DNA of 64,000 nt from the NCBI GenBank assembly GCA_015075555.1, contig JABTUD010000001.1, forward strand, positions 992,001 to 1,056,000, in the 5' to 3' direction. Source of the stretch: Thermoflexaceae bacterium. Its GTDB lineage: Bacteria; Chloroflexota; Dehalococcoidia; Tepidiformales; Tepidiformaceae. The position numbers and the translations under genes are program-made. The notes beneath the pieces are model-generated. The model worked only from the letters and a program-made list of their open reading frames with translations, did no database searches and was not told the DNA's origin. Below are positions 50,904 through 60,251 of this stretch, in pieces; positions within the stretch are counted from its first letter, which is position 1; each line of letters starts with the position of its first letter.

Positions 50904-52304
50904 TCAGTCCCCGGCGAGTGCTTCACGGAGGGGGCGGAACTTGAGCTCTGTCTCGGCAAGCTCTTCAGCAGGGATTGAGCCTTCGACGATTCCGGCGCCG
51001 GCAAAAAGGGTTGCCTCGTCGCCACACACACGAGCTGCGCGAAGGGCAACGGCAAACTCACCCTCTCCTGCGAGATCCATCCAACCGATGGGGGCGGCGT
51101 ACCAGCCACGATCCATCTGTTCCAGCCTCTCGATGGCTTCGAAGCTGGCCTCGCGGGGCCAGCCGCCGACCGCGGGGGTCGGATGAACGCGGTCGACGAG
51201 ATCGAGGATGTCGATCCCGGGCCTGACCCGCGCCGTGACGGGAGTAAAGAGGTGCTGGATGTTGGACATGCGCATCAACACAGGGGTCTCAGGGGCCTCA
51301 AGCGCTGAACAGACCGGCGCCAGGGCCTCACAAATGGCGGAGACCACGAAACCATGTTCGGCGCGCTCCTTCACGCTGGCCAGGAGGTCCTGAGCGAGGC
51401 GGCGGTCCGACTCATCGTCGATTCCGCGCGGGCGGGAGCCTGCAAGGCTGGCGGCCTGGACTTCGCCACGCTCGAGCGAAACCAGCAGCTCGGGGCTTGC
51501 GCCGAGCCAGGTTGTCTCGCCGGCGGCGAAGCTGAAGACGTAGCACCCCGGGTAGCGCAGTCTCAGCCGTTCGAGCACGGTGGCGGGCTCAATCGGCCGC
51601 TCCTGGACGATGTGGAGCTGGCGTGCAAGGACGGCCTTCTGGTAGCGGCCGGCCTCTATCTCCCTGACGGTGGCGGCGACCGCGTCCTGCCACGCCGGGT
51701 CATCGAGACCTTCATCGCGATGGGAGGGGTGCCCCGTCCGGCCCGGGGATCGGGGCGCCAGCGCGGCGGTGGCCTCGGCCTCAATCAGGGCTGCCTCGGA
51801 GAGGGTAGTGGACGCGTCATCCATAAGGAGTGTCAGGCTCGCTTCCATGGCGTCGCCGCGGACGGCCACGAGGAAGCGGGGAAGGACGAACTGCCACCCG
51901 CCGAGGGGGTCCCAGGCAGGGTCATCGGCGCGGCCTCCCGGCTGGAAACGGCAGCCGCCAAAGAACCGGGGCCGGGAATGGCCGCTGACCGCTGAACGCG
52001 CCGCTGCCGCGAGTGAGCGCAAGGCGGGCATCGCCGCCCCCAGGCCCTCACCACGCTGACCGGAAAGGCGGATGGTCTCACCGAGTCCGAACAGGCTGGT
52101 TCCTTCGGAAGGGCGCTCCCAGGTGACCAGGGAGCGCGCCCGCAACCCATCGAGGCCCAGGGAGCGAAAGGCGGCAAGCATCACTGGTGGTACAGGGATT
52201 GAAACAAGGGAGGCCTGGCTGGCGCCATTGCGGAGGGCCAGCGCGCGGGCGGCGATGGCCCCGGCCGTTGGTGCGCCGGGCGAGCGCTGTTCGATGGTTG
52301 TCAC
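50904..52304 (-). CDS. menF: Isochorismate synthase MenF
   Basis: 466 residues from a GTG at 52304 with GAGGAGG seven bases ahead; the longer open frame to 52415 has no such site. Chorismate-binding domain: 'EIEAGRYQKAVLARQ' (catalytic Lys), 'ASLAGSRPRGIDDESDRRLAQDLL', 'VKERAEHGFVVSAI', 'VHPTPAVGGWPREASF' and 'DRGWYAAPIGWMD...GEGEFAVALRAA'. First gene of the operon menF-menD-menH-menB-menC-menE-hit-yqeK. No convincing promoter was found in the 160 bp ahead. Confidence 0.95.
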   Translation of the reverse strand: MTTIEQRSPGAPTAGAIAARALALRNGASQASLVSIPVPPVMLAAFRSLGLDGLRARSLVTWERPSEGTSLFGLGETIRLSGQRGEGLGAAMPALRSLAAAARSAVSGHSRPRFFGGCRFQPGGRADDPAWDPLGGWQFVLPRFLVAVRGDAMEASLTLLMDDASTTLSEAALIEAEATAALAPRSPGRTGHPSHRDEGLDDPAWQDAVAATVREIEAGRYQKAVLARQLHIVQERPIEPATVLERLRLRYPGCYVFSFAAGETTWLGASPELLVSLERGEVQAASLAGSRPRGIDDESDRRLAQDLLASVKERAEHGFVVSAICEALAPVCSALEAPETPVLMRMSNIQHLFTPVTARVRPGIDILDLVDRVHPTPAVGGWPREASFEAIERLEQMDRGWYAAPIGWMDLAGEGEFAVALRAARVCGDEATLFAGAGIVEGSIPAEELAETELKFRPLREALAGD

Positions 52305-52466
52305 GAGGGCACCTCCTCTCGCGGGGCACGAAGGGCGCCAGTGCAGGCTGCTCGGAGGACGCTTTGCTTCACAGGGGGCACGGCCATCCATGGACGGGAC
52401 GAGTAGTCTCCCCAAGGGTAGCGTCGCGCCGGTTTATGCGCTGTCGGGAGGCTCACTGATTCTCGC

Positions 52467-54362
52467 TCAGGCAAAGAGGACGTACTGCGTGAGGAAGCGC
52501 TCGACAGAAGCGTAGAACTTCTCGATGGTCTCGGCCTTGCGCCAGCCGTGGCCCTCTCCCTCATAGAGATGGTATTCATGCGGGACGCCGCGTGAGCGGA
52601 GCGACGCCACTATGCTGTCGCTCTGCTCACGCGGCACGACGCGGTCGATTTCGCCCTGGAAGACGGCGATGGGGTCGACAATTCTGGAGGCATGGAAGAT
52701 TGGCGAGCGCTCCCGGTAGACGGCGGCGGCTTCGGGTAGCGGGCCGAGCATGGTGTCGAGATAACGCTCTTCGAACTTGTGGGTGTCGCTGGCCAGGGTG
52801 AACATGTTCGCCACGCCGAAGAGGCAGAGCCCGGCCTTGTAGAAGTGTGGCAGCTCGACCAGTGACTGGAGGACGGTGAACCCGCCGGCGCTGCCGCCCA
52901 TGATGACGAGTTTCGCAGGGTCGGCGAGGCCCCGATCGGCGAGAGCCTGGGCGCCGGCCTGGGAATCGCGGACGTCGTAGATGCCCCAGCTATTGCGGAG
53001 CTTGAGCATGTATTCGCGGCCATAGCCGGTGCTGCCGCGGTAGTTCACCTGGAGCACCGCGTAGCCTCGCGTGGCAAAGAACTGCGTCTGGGGGCCATAG
53101 CTTGCCGTGACCTGGCTGGTGGGGCCACCATGCACCGTGACGATGAGAGGAGGGCGGCCGCTGCCTTCGAAGCGGGCACTGGCGGGCGGGTAGTAGAGGC
53201 CGTGGGCGGTCTCGCCATCGAACGATGTCCAGGAGATGGCTTCGGGCTGCGAGAGCATGGAGGGCGGGATCGTCTCGCCATCGCTGCGGCGCCGGACGGA
53301 AGGCGAAAGGCGCCTGGCCTCAACTTCGAAGACCACGATGCGCGGCGGGACCGCTGAGGAGGTGGCCACACAGGCGAAGCTAATGGCAGCAGGCGAGGCG
53401 GCCGGCCAGCTAAAGGCTGAGTACTCGGGATGCTGCGCGGCGAGATCGGCTACGGTCCCATCCTCATCGACGAGGACCAGGGAGTTGAAGGCGTTTTCGT
53501 TGCGGATTCCGACCACGGCGCCGGAAGGCAGCACGCAGAAGCTACGCTGTCCCTGTTGCCAGGCTGGCTGGCCGAACTCTCCACCACCAGATGTGAGCTG
53601 CCGGACGGCCCCCGAACGCAGATCGCGGCGGAACAGATGCCAGGACCCGGGTTCGTCCGACACGTAGAACAGAGCAGAACCATCTGGCGCAAAGGCAGGC
53701 TGGAAGACGGAGACATCGCGACCACCGGCTGCGATCTCCGTTCCCGCGAGCGTGGGAAGACCGGCCGCGAAGGCGAGGGCGCCGAGCGCCAGCTCCGTGC
53801 CGTCCCAGGGCATGTTCGGGTGGTCCCACTCGACCCAGGCGAGCCTGTCGCCGGAAGGCGACCACACGGGCTGCATGTAGAAGTCGCGCCCGGTGGCGAG
53901 GCGCTGGGGCCAGTATTTGCCTTCTGTGTCGACGATGGCGATGCAATCGTCATGGTCGTAGGAGGCGACGTAGGCGAGCCAGCGCCCATCGGGCGAGACC
54001 GCCGGAGAGGAGGCGGCCCCGAAGGCGGGTGTAATGGCGCTTGGCGGGCCACCCGCGAGGGGCTGCCGGTAGATACGCTGGTCAGCCTGGCCGACGAAGT
54101 AGGCGGCGCCGTGCGAGAGCGTGAAATCGCCGCCACCGTAGCCGAGGAATGCACGGACGGAGATGTCGGAGGTGAGGTCGCGCGGGGCGCCACCATCGGC
54201 ATCCTGGACGACAAGGACCCCGCGGTCGGAGCGCCCCTCTACCCAGCCGATGGTCCGGCCATCGGTGTCCCAGCACGGTTCGCTAAGGCGGAGCATCGAA
54301 GCAAGGCTCTTTGCCGTGATGGGGCTCTCCCATCGGCCGTACATGCGGTGTTCACGGGTCAT
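52467..54362 (-). CDS. S9-family prolyl oligopeptidase/acylaminoacyl peptidase
   Basis: 631 residues from the ATG at 54362, which has GGGAGG upstream. N-terminal beta-propeller of WD40/PD40-like blades ('SPAVSPDGRWLAYVASYDHDD', 'FAPDGSALFYVSDEPGSW'). C-terminal alpha/beta hydrolase: 'VTVHGGPTSQVTASYGPQ', nucleophile Ser in 'VIMGGSAGGFTVLQ', Asp in 'VFQGEIDRVVP' and His in 'EGEGHGWRK'. No signal peptide, so probably cytoplasmic. It lies beyond menF and is probably not part of that operon. Confidence 0.9.
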   Translation of the reverse strand: MTREHRMYGRWESPITAKSLASMLRLSEPCWDTDGRTIGWVEGRSDRGVLVVQDADGGAPRDLTSDISVRAFLGYGGGDFTLSHGAAYFVGQADQRIYRQPLAGGPPSAITPAFGAASSPAVSPDGRWLAYVASYDHDDCIAIVDTEGKYWPQRLATGRDFYMQPVWSPSGDRLAWVEWDHPNMPWDGTELALGALAFAAGLPTLAGTEIAAGGRDVSVFQPAFAPDGSALFYVSDEPGSWHLFRRDLRSGAVRQLTSGGGEFGQPAWQQGQRSFCVLPSGAVVGIRNENAFNSLVLVDEDGTVADLAAQHPEYSAFSWPAASPAAISFACVATSSAVPPRIVVFEVEARRLSPSVRRRSDGETIPPSMLSQPEAISWTSFDGETAHGLYYPPASARFEGSGRPPLIVTVHGGPTSQVTASYGPQTQFFATRGYAVLQVNYRGSTGYGREYMLKLRNSWGIYDVRDSQAGAQALADRGLADPAKLVIMGGSAGGFTVLQSLVELPHFYKAGLCLFGVANMFTLASDTHKFEERYLDTMLGPLPEAAAVYRERSPIFHASRIVDPIAVFQGEIDRVVPREQSDSIVASLRSRGVPHEYHLYEGEGHGWRKAETIEKFYASVERFLTQYVLFA

Positions 54363-54460
54363 TACTGGTTCCTCCCGGCGTGGCCTGGGGAGGATTGTCC
54401 CACCGCGGGGGGCGGCGTGCACCCGGCAATGGCAGTATGCGCGTGTGATAGTTTGAGCGT

Positions 54461-54712
54461 ATGAAGAGAACGACGATCAGCTGGCCGGAGGAGATCGCCG
54501 AAGCGGTGGAACGGGAAGCACGGCGGCGGCGCGTTTCCGTTTCCAGTATTGTGCGCGAGATTGTGGACGAGCGGCTCGGGGTGACGGTTCGCAGGCCGCG
54601 GGAGATCCCGTTTGCCGGGGTTGGTGCGAGCGGCGAACCGCCCCATGCTGCTGCCCTGGATGACTTCCTTGCCAAACACTGGGCGGACGACCTTGATCGC
54701 GATCGTGGATAG
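54461..54712 (+). CDS. Ribbon-helix-helix antitoxin, VapB-like
   Basis: 83 residues. The N-terminus 'MKRTTISWPEEIAEAVEREARRRRVSVSSIVREIVDERL' (RTTISWPEEIAEAVE strand-helix, SVSSIVREIVDERL second helix) is a ribbon-helix-helix DNA-binding domain. The C-terminal tail 'AALDDFLAKHWADDLDRD' would bind the toxin. The toxin gene overlaps its end by 20 bp. Autorepression of the pair is usual for the family. Confidence 0.8.
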   Translation: MKRTTISWPEEIAEAVEREARRRRVSVSSIVREIVDERLGVTVRRPREIPFAGVGASGEPPHAAALDDFLAKHWADDLDRDRG

Positions 54713-55103
54713 CGGGCCACTGGTAGCGGCCGCTGATTTGAAGGATCCGCACCATTCCTCGTGCCTTGCCGTCCTCCGTCGAACGCGGACCGACCTGGTC
54801 ATTCCTGCACTGTGCATGGCCGAGGCGACGTACCTGGTCGCAAGGAAGCTCGGGCCAGAAGGGGAGTCGCGGTTCCTCGCCGGACTTCAGCCATTCGATG
54901 TCCGGGCGCCGGAGCCGGACGACTGGCCACGAATCGCAGCGCTCGTGCGGCAGTACCGGGACTTCGCGCTGGGTGGGACAGACGCCTCGGTGATAGCGCT
55001 CGCGGAACGGATGCGGGCGGAGACGATCATCACGCTCGACCGACGCCACTTCGGCGCAATTAGGCCGGGACACTGTGAGCGGTTCACGCTCCTGCCGGGA
55101 TAG
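54693..55103 (+). CDS. PIN-domain ribonuclease toxin, VapC-like
   Basis: 136 residues from TTG at 54693, chosen because the protein then starts 'IAIVDSGPLVAAADLKDPHH', the standard PIN N-terminus; an ATG at 54660 would add an unrelated leader. Acidic catalytic residues: Asp in 'IVDSGPL', Glu in 'MAEATYLV', Asp in 'GGTDASVIALAE' and Asp in 'ITLDRRHF'. Mg-dependent RNase toxin held by the overlapping antitoxin. Confidence 0.82.
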   Translation: MIAIVDSGPLVAAADLKDPHHSSCLAVLRRTRTDLVIPALCMAEATYLVARKLGPEGESRFLAGLQPFDVRAPEPDDWPRIAALVRQYRDFALGGTDASVIALAERMRAETIITLDRRHFGAIRPGHCERFTLLPG

Positions 55104-55109
55104 GGCTGG

Positions 55110-56066
55110 TTAGCGTTTTCGGCCGATGACTTCGCGCGCCGCGGCGGCGAGCCGGGCGGGGTTGAGCTCGAAATAGTCGAGCAGCTCATCCCACTTGCCA
55201 CTGGTGCCATAGCGATCCACGCCAACAAAGGCAATGGGAGCGGGCACGGTCTCGGCAAGCACGCGGGCCACGGCAGTTCCCAGTCCGCCAGTGGTCTGGT
55301 GCTCTTCGGCGGTGACAACCGCGCCGGTTTCGATGGCCGCCCTGACGACGGCTTCGCGGTCGATGGGCTTGATCGTGGCCATATTGAGGACGCGCGCAGA
55401 GACGCCGTCGGCAGCAAGCAGTTCGGCAGCCTTCAGAGCCACGCCGGCCATGATGCCGCAGGCAATGATAGTGACGTCGGTGCCTGCGCGCAGGAGGTCC
55501 GCCCGGCCAATCTCGAATCTGTAGCCCCTGCTGTAGATTCCCTGCACCTTCGGGCGGCCAGTGCGCACGTAGGCGGGGCGGGTGGTATGGCCAACCGCCA
55601 CCAGCGCCTGCTTGGCCTCCTCGAAGTCGGCGGGGACGATTACATCGAAGGGGATGAGAGAGGTAGCGAGGGCGAGGTCCTCAATGGCCTGGGCGCTCAT
55701 GCCATCTTCGCCGACGGTAACGCCGCCGTGGCTGCCGACGCACTTCACGTTCAGGCCGCCGCGCGGCTGGGCAATGGACGTTCGGAGCTGGTCGAAGCAG
55801 CGGCCGGGGAGGAAGGCCGCGAAGCTGGCGATGAACACGGTCTTTCCGGTTGCGGCAAGCCCTGCGGCGATGCCAACCATGTTCTGTTCGGCGACACCGA
55901 CGCTAAGCCAGCGACCGGGGTGTTTTTCGCCGAACTGGTAGCCCATCGTAGAGACCGAGAGGTCGGCATCGATCGCGACAACGTCAACGCCGTGCTCCAC
56001 GAGCTCGGTGAGGGCGAACGGGTAGGCTTCGCGGGTGGCGGCACTGGCGGGCGTGGGCGCGGTCAC
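55110..56066 (-). CDS. Transketolase, C-terminal (pyrimidine-binding and C) subunit
   Basis: 318 residues: 'FALTELVEHGVDVVAIDADLS', 'VGVAEQNMVGIAAGLAATGKTVFIASFAAFLPGR' (catalytic Glu in AEQNMVG), 'VGSHGGVTVGEDGMSAQAIEDLAL' (GSHGGVTVGEDGMSAQ) and 'YVRTGRP'. The C-terminal domain ends with 'APIAFVGVDRYGTSGKWDELLDYF'. It is the second half of a split transketolase or a related two-subunit ThDP enzyme. The start overlaps the stop of the N-terminal subunit gene (56063-56066). Confidence 0.92.
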   Translation of the reverse strand: MTAPTPASAATREAYPFALTELVEHGVDVVAIDADLSVSTMGYQFGEKHPGRWLSVGVAEQNMVGIAAGLAATGKTVFIASFAAFLPGRCFDQLRTSIAQPRGGLNVKCVGSHGGVTVGEDGMSAQAIEDLALATSLIPFDVIVPADFEEAKQALVAVGHTTRPAYVRTGRPKVQGIYSRGYRFEIGRADLLRAGTDVTIIACGIMAGVALKAAELLAADGVSARVLNMATIKPIDREAVVRAAIETGAVVTAEEHQTTGGLGTAVARVLAETVPAPIAFVGVDRYGTSGKWDELLDYFELNPARLAAAAREVIGRKR

Positions 56067-56905
56067 AGGCCCGCCTCTATCTGCCTCAGGGCGTCGGCAA
56101 GCTGTTCACCGCTGGGGGCCTTGCCGTGGAAGCCGGGGTTGTTCTCCATGAAGCTCACGCCCTTGCCCTTGACGGTATGGGCAACGATGCAGCGAGGGCG
56201 CTCGCGCGGCTTTTCGGCTTCGGACATGGCCTGGTCGACCGCTGCCATGTCGTGGCCGTCGCACTCGATCACGTGCCAGCCGAAGCCGCGGAACATCTCC
56301 GCCGGGTGCGTCTTCATGATGTCGTCGGCGAAGCCGTCGTTCTGGATGCCGTTGCGGTCGATGAGGGCGACGATGCGCTCGCCGAGGTTGAAGTGGGGGA
56401 CAGCCATGGCGGCCTCCCACACCTGGCCTTCGTTCAGCTCGCCATCACCAATGAGCACCCAGCAGCGGTAGTCGCGCTGGTCCATGCGGCCGGCGATTGC
56501 CTGGCCGATGGCGAAGGAGAGGCCCTGTCCGAGCGAGCCGCCGGACATCTCTATCCCCGGGGCGGCGCCCATCGATGGGTGCCCCTGGAGCGGGGATCCG
56601 AGGGTGCGAAAGCCGCCCAGGAGGCCGGGATCGAAGAAGCCGCGCTCGGCGAGCACGGCGTAGTAGAAGGGCGTGGCGTGGCCCTTGGAGAGAAGGAAGC
56701 GGTCACGATCGGGCGAAAGCGGGTTGGCCGGGTCGCAGCGCAGGTGGTTCCAGAAGAGCGCGACACCAAGCTCCACAGCGGAGAGCGAACCGCCCGGGTG
56801 GCCACTCTGGGCGCGCGCGACCATGTTCACAATGTGCGCACGGATCCGCTTCGCGATCTCGCGGAGCTCATCGACGGAGACGCTGACAGTGGGAGCGGAG
56901 AGCAT
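56063..56905 (-). CDS. Transketolase, N-terminal (ThDP diphosphate-binding) subunit
   Basis: 280 residues: 'MVARAQSGHPGGSLSAVELGVALF' (QSGHPGGSLSAVE), 'RFLLSKGHATPFYYAVLAERGF', and the ThDP motif 'LIGDGELNEGQVWEAAMAVPHFNLGERIVALIDRNGIQ' (GDGELNEGQ ... RNGIQ). Together with the next gene it makes a complete transketolase-like enzyme of the pentose phosphate pathway. Split transketolases are common in archaea, clostridia and Chloroflexota. Confidence 0.92.
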   Translation of the reverse strand: MLSAPTVSVSVDELREIAKRIRAHIVNMVARAQSGHPGGSLSAVELGVALFWNHLRCDPANPLSPDRDRFLLSKGHATPFYYAVLAERGFFDPGLLGGFRTLGSPLQGHPSMGAAPGIEMSGGSLGQGLSFAIGQAIAGRMDQRDYRCWVLIGDGELNEGQVWEAAMAVPHFNLGERIVALIDRNGIQNDGFADDIMKTHPAEMFRGFGWHVIECDGHDMAAVDQAMSEAEKPRERPRCIVAHTVKGKGVSFMENNPGFHGKAPSGEQLADALRQIEAGL

Positions 56906-56962
56906 CGGGACTCTAGGATAAGGGCAAGGCCGGGGTTCGGGAAAACTCGGAGTGCTGCGAGG

Positions 56963-57496
56963 TCAGAAGGAAAGGCCCAGCCGCCGTTCGATGGTCTCCA
57001 GCTCATCGATGATGTGCCTGTAGCGGCCAAGGACCTGTTGGGCGGCGAGTGTAGCCAGGCGCAGGTCGTGGGCAGAAAGGTCACCTGATGCAGCGAGAGC
57101 TTCAAGTTCAGCCCGATCCTCTTCGATGATGGCGCCCTCCGGGGTGACCCACCAATCGAGGACGAGGTCGCGGTAGGCAACCATCTCCGTGGAGAGGCTT
57201 ACATCGGTTACAGCATCGAACCGGTGAGCGATGACAGAGCCGTCCTTGTGGCGCATCCGATAGACGTTGTAGGGGCGGCGCTTCCAGAAGTAGCCATCGG
57301 AAACGGACCCCGGCGGCACCTGGACCGGGATGCCGGGGATGGCGCCGCCACGCGACATGATGAAGCGCACAACGGCCATCCCGGGGTCAAGGTGAAGCAG
57401 CGTGCAGGAGTACTCGCGGACTTCTCCGCCGGGCTTCAACTTGCGTTCGATAACGGGCGGGGCAGCGGCCGGAGGCGTATGCTTCTGTTTCGTCAC
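56963..57496 (-). CDS. DUF402/FomD-Ntdp-like protein
   Basis: 177 residues. The DUF402 core is visible: 'PPGSVSDGYFWKRRPYNVYRM', 'AHRFDAVTDVSLSTEMVAYRDLVLDWWVTPEGAIIEEDRAELEAL' (YRDLVLDWWVTPEG and EEDRAELEAL are typical). Family members such as Ntdp/FomD hydrolyse nucleoside di- or triphosphates or nucleotide esters with a metal bound by Asp/Glu residues of this segment. The C-terminal third is helical. Substrate unknown. Divergent from the enoyl-CoA hydratase gene. Confidence 0.82.
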   Translation of the reverse strand: MTKQKHTPPAAAPPVIERKLKPGGEVREYSCTLLHLDPGMAVVRFIMSRGGAIPGIPVQVPPGSVSDGYFWKRRPYNVYRMRHKDGSVIAHRFDAVTDVSLSTEMVAYRDLVLDWWVTPEGAIIEEDRAELEALAASGDLSAHDLRLATLAAQQVLGRYRHIIDELETIERRLGLSF

Positions 57497-57523
57497 AAGA
57501 CTGCACCCTGAGGAGACGAAAGC

Positions 57524-58303
57524 ATGGCGTTTGCGAACATCATCTACGAAAAGAAGGGCCCCGTCGCTCTTCTGACGATCAATCGCGAGGAGCGCCTGAA
57601 CGCCATCAACGGCGCGACTTCGGCCGAGATGGGCCAGGCGATGATGGACTTCCGGGACGACCGCGACCTGCGCGTCGCGATCCTCACCGGCGCTGGAACG
57701 AAGGCCTTCTCGACGGGGATGGACCTTGTTGCTACGGCCGGGGGCGAGAACCAGATAACGGCCGGGCTGAGCACGGCGTTTGGGGGCTTCACGAAGGGGA
57801 TGCCCATCTACAAGCCTGTGATCGCGGCGATCAATGGTTTCTGCCTGGCTGGCGGCATGGAGCTGGCGCTTGCCTGCGACATACGGATCTGCACCCCGGA
57901 CGCGCGTTTCGGCCTGCCCGAGGTGCGCTGGGCGATCATCCCGGGGGCCGGTGGCACGCAGCGCATGCCGCGGGCAATCCCACAGGCATGGGCGAACTAC
58001 CTCATCCTCACGGGCGACCAGATAGACGCCGAAACCGCGCTCCAGGCGGGGCTCGTCTCACACATCGTTCCCAAGGAGGAAATCCTGGAGCGGGCAATGA
58101 AGATCGCGGAGACGATCTGCGAGCGCGGTCCGCTGGCCGTGAGGGCTGCAAAGGAGGCGATCCTCCGGGGCCAGGACATGCCCCTGGACCACGCCATGGC
58201 GTTGGAGGACCTGCTCGAGATCCGCCTGATGGCTTCAGAGGACGCAAAGGAGGGGCCTCGCGCCTTCGCAGAGAAGCGGAAACCCGAGTTCAAGGGGCGC
58301 TGA
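57524..58303 (+). CDS. Enoyl-CoA hydratase/isomerase family protein
   Basis: 259 residues, crotonase fold: 'VALLTINREERLNAINGATS', 'GAGTKAFSTGMDL' (oxyanion loop 1), 'VIAAINGFCLAGGMELALACDIRICTPDARFGLPEVRWAIIPGAGGTQRMPRAI' (INGFCLAGGMELALACD and GLPEV...IPGAGGTQR). The Glu of 'GLPEVRW' is the usual catalytic position; the second Glu of true hydratases is replaced in 'PGAGGTQ'. It ends 'FAEKRKPEFKGR'. Acyl-CoA degradation is likely; the substrate is not visible. Confidence 0.9.
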   Translation: MAFANIIYEKKGPVALLTINREERLNAINGATSAEMGQAMMDFRDDRDLRVAILTGAGTKAFSTGMDLVATAGGENQITAGLSTAFGGFTKGMPIYKPVIAAINGFCLAGGMELALACDIRICTPDARFGLPEVRWAIIPGAGGTQRMPRAIPQAWANYLILTGDQIDAETALQAGLVSHIVPKEEILERAMKIAETICERGPLAVRAAKEAILRGQDMPLDHAMALEDLLEIRLMASEDAKEGPRAFAEKRKPEFKGR

Positions 58304-58318
58304 CCGCGACGATGTGAG

Positions 58319-59677
58319 ATGAAGCCGCTGGTGCTCGCCGCGCTGCTGATGGGCGCTCTCGCCGCCCCCGGATGCGAGGGCGGTGGCTCGCCCACTATCC
58401 CGGGGATCGCCAGCGTGTCCGCGCGGCGCGATGTGGAGGAAGGTGCGGCAAAGCTCACCACGACCATCAGGCTGGAATTCGACCGGCCGTTGAAGCTGGC
58501 AAAGAGCGAGACACCGCTGGCCTCGCACTTCGAGATCCGGGCGCCGCTGCTCGTCGCCGGCGGTGAATCGTACCGCCGGGTGTTTGTGACCCGGGCACAG
58601 TTCACCGGGGGCAGCGAACGCCAGATGGAGCTGCGCGCCGCTACCCTGGTGCCAACGGGCTCCACGTTGAGGCTTGCGCGGCGCGCCTTCGATAAGGGCG
58701 CTGCGGGGGAAATAGAGGCGCCGATCGAAAGCGACCTTTCGCTGGAAGCGGCGACGCTGGCCACCATGGCATTCACCTTTGGCGACCCCGCTTCGCTCGA
58801 CCCCGGACCTCTGCAGTCGGCAGGCGAAGCGGACCGGGACGTCGCCCGGGTGCGGGCACAGCTTGAGCAGCACCTCGAACTGCGCGGCTCCGACGCAGCG
58901 GTCCGCGGCCGCGCGATGGCGCTCTTCGACACGATTCCTCTCTCACAGGCCCCGGCGCCGAAAGTGCGGGCCGCGCTGGCGGCGCTGGTGGGGACGTTCG
59001 CCGAGCCGGCGATTGGCGCGCTCCTGAGCGGGGACGACTGCGGGGGCAGAGCGGTTTCAGTCATCGCCTTCCAGCCGCCGCCCGGCGACCCGGGACTGCT
59101 GGCGCGGGTGACGACCAGCGAGGACGGTGCGCGCGTGGTTTCGATTGGTCCTGACCTGGAGGCGGACCGGTTCGAGATGCTGATGCCGCTGCTCCTCCAC
59201 GAAGCCATCCATTGCGACGACAGGGACGGCAGCTACGAGGAGGTGGCAGCGACGGCATTTGACACGTATTTCTACCTGCACCTTGTGGCTGTTGACCCCA
59301 CGCTGGCTGCAGTCCGGGGGCGCGCTGGCCGCGACCTGGTGGTCGATGCGCTGGCAATGCTGAACAGCGGGCGGCGCTGGCCCGAGTCGGTGGGCGTATT
59401 GCGAAGCTCCGGGGCAGTCCAGGCGCTGCCCGGTTCGAACAACCCGGCCGCCTCGTTCGCGGAGTTCGTGGCTGCGGCCTACGGCGATGTGGGGGGCAAC
59501 GCCTCCCCGGACGAGCCTGTGGCCATGGCGTATGTGGCAGCCCTGGCAACGATGAGCAACAGCCCGGCCGGCTCGCCCTTCGACCTTCGCTACCTGGATG
59601 AGTTGCTGGGACTGGGATTGGACGCTGGTGTCCTGGCGGGCGTGATCAATGCTCTCGAACTCGTCCCGGCAGGCTAG
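58319..59677 (+). CDS. Lipoprotein with HExxH motif, unknown
   Basis: 452 residues. Signal peptide with lipobox 'LAAPGC' (Cys19). A beta-rich N-terminal half ('TTTIRLEFDRPLKLAKSE', 'LRAATLVPTGSTLRLAR') and a helical C-terminal half with 'LLLHEAIHCDD' (HExxH at 294-298) and a possible third ligand in 'GSYEEVAATAFDTYF'. Probably a surface-anchored zinc peptidase of no recognised family. It lies 15 bp after the enoyl-CoA hydratase gene. Its stop codon overlaps that of the convergent response-regulator gene (CTAG, 59674-59677). Confidence 0.65.
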   Translation: MKPLVLAALLMGALAAPGCEGGGSPTIPGIASVSARRDVEEGAAKLTTTIRLEFDRPLKLAKSETPLASHFEIRAPLLVAGGESYRRVFVTRAQFTGGSERQMELRAATLVPTGSTLRLARRAFDKGAAGEIEAPIESDLSLEAATLATMAFTFGDPASLDPGPLQSAGEADRDVARVRAQLEQHLELRGSDAAVRGRAMALFDTIPLSQAPAPKVRAALAALVGTFAEPAIGALLSGDDCGGRAVSVIAFQPPPGDPGLLARVTTSEDGARVVSIGPDLEADRFEMLMPLLLHEAIHCDDRDGSYEEVAATAFDTYFYLHLVAVDPTLAAVRGRAGRDLVVDALAMLNSGRRWPESVGVLRSSGAVQALPGSNNPAASFAEFVAAAYGDVGGNASPDEPVAMAYVAALATMSNSPAGSPFDLRYLDELLGLGLDAGVLAGVINALELVPAG

Positions 59678-60054
59678 ACGTCGTCGCCGGTCGCGCCGGT
59701 GAGCGTATCCTCAACGAGCGCGAGGAACTGGTCGGCAGCGAACGGCTTCTGCACGAAGACAGTGTTGGGCGTGCGAGAGGCGAACTCGGCCGGCCCTTCG
59801 GAGCTGTAGCCGGAGATGAGGATGACGGGGGTGCCGGGCCAGCGCGAGGCCACGTTCCTGCGCAGTTCGATACCCGATTCACCGGGCATCACGATGTCGC
59901 TGATGATGAGGTCGGGCTTGCGTTCTGCGAGGATCCTGTATGCTGCCGGGGCGTTTTCGGCCTGCAGCACCTCGTAACCCTGCGTACGCAGGAGCCGCGC
60001 GAGCATCACCCGAACCGGGTCATCGTCATCGACGAGCAGGATTACGGCGCTCAC
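59674..60054 (-). CDS. Stand-alone receiver-domain response regulator
   Basis: 126 residues from GTG at 60054, with GAGG eight bases ahead; an ATG ten codons upstream is possible. Receiver landmarks: 'VILLVDDDDPVRVMLARLL', phospho-acceptor Asp in 'DLIISDIVMPGESGIEL', 'PVILISGYSSEG' and Lys in 'VFVQKPFAADQFL'. No output domain, so a CheY-like or relay regulator. No kinase is adjacent. Confidence 0.88.
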   Translation of the reverse strand: MSAVILLVDDDDPVRVMLARLLRTQGYEVLQAENAPAAYRILAERKPDLIISDIVMPGESGIELRRNVASRWPGTPVILISGYSSEGPAEFASRTPNTVFVQKPFAADQFLALVEDTLTGATGDDV

Positions 60055-60251
60055 AGCGTGTTCCTCAACTCCGGCGGTGGGCATTGGGAGCCGCTCTCCA
60101 GATCGCCCCGAGGGGGAGGTGCGGCAGCCAGGATCCGGGCACAGTATTCAGCCTGCGAGTATTGTGGGCCGGCCAATCGTTTGACCACATAGGGGAATCC
60201 CCCCATAGGGTTGTGAATGATGATTATAGCCAGAGAGAATCTTCTGAACGC

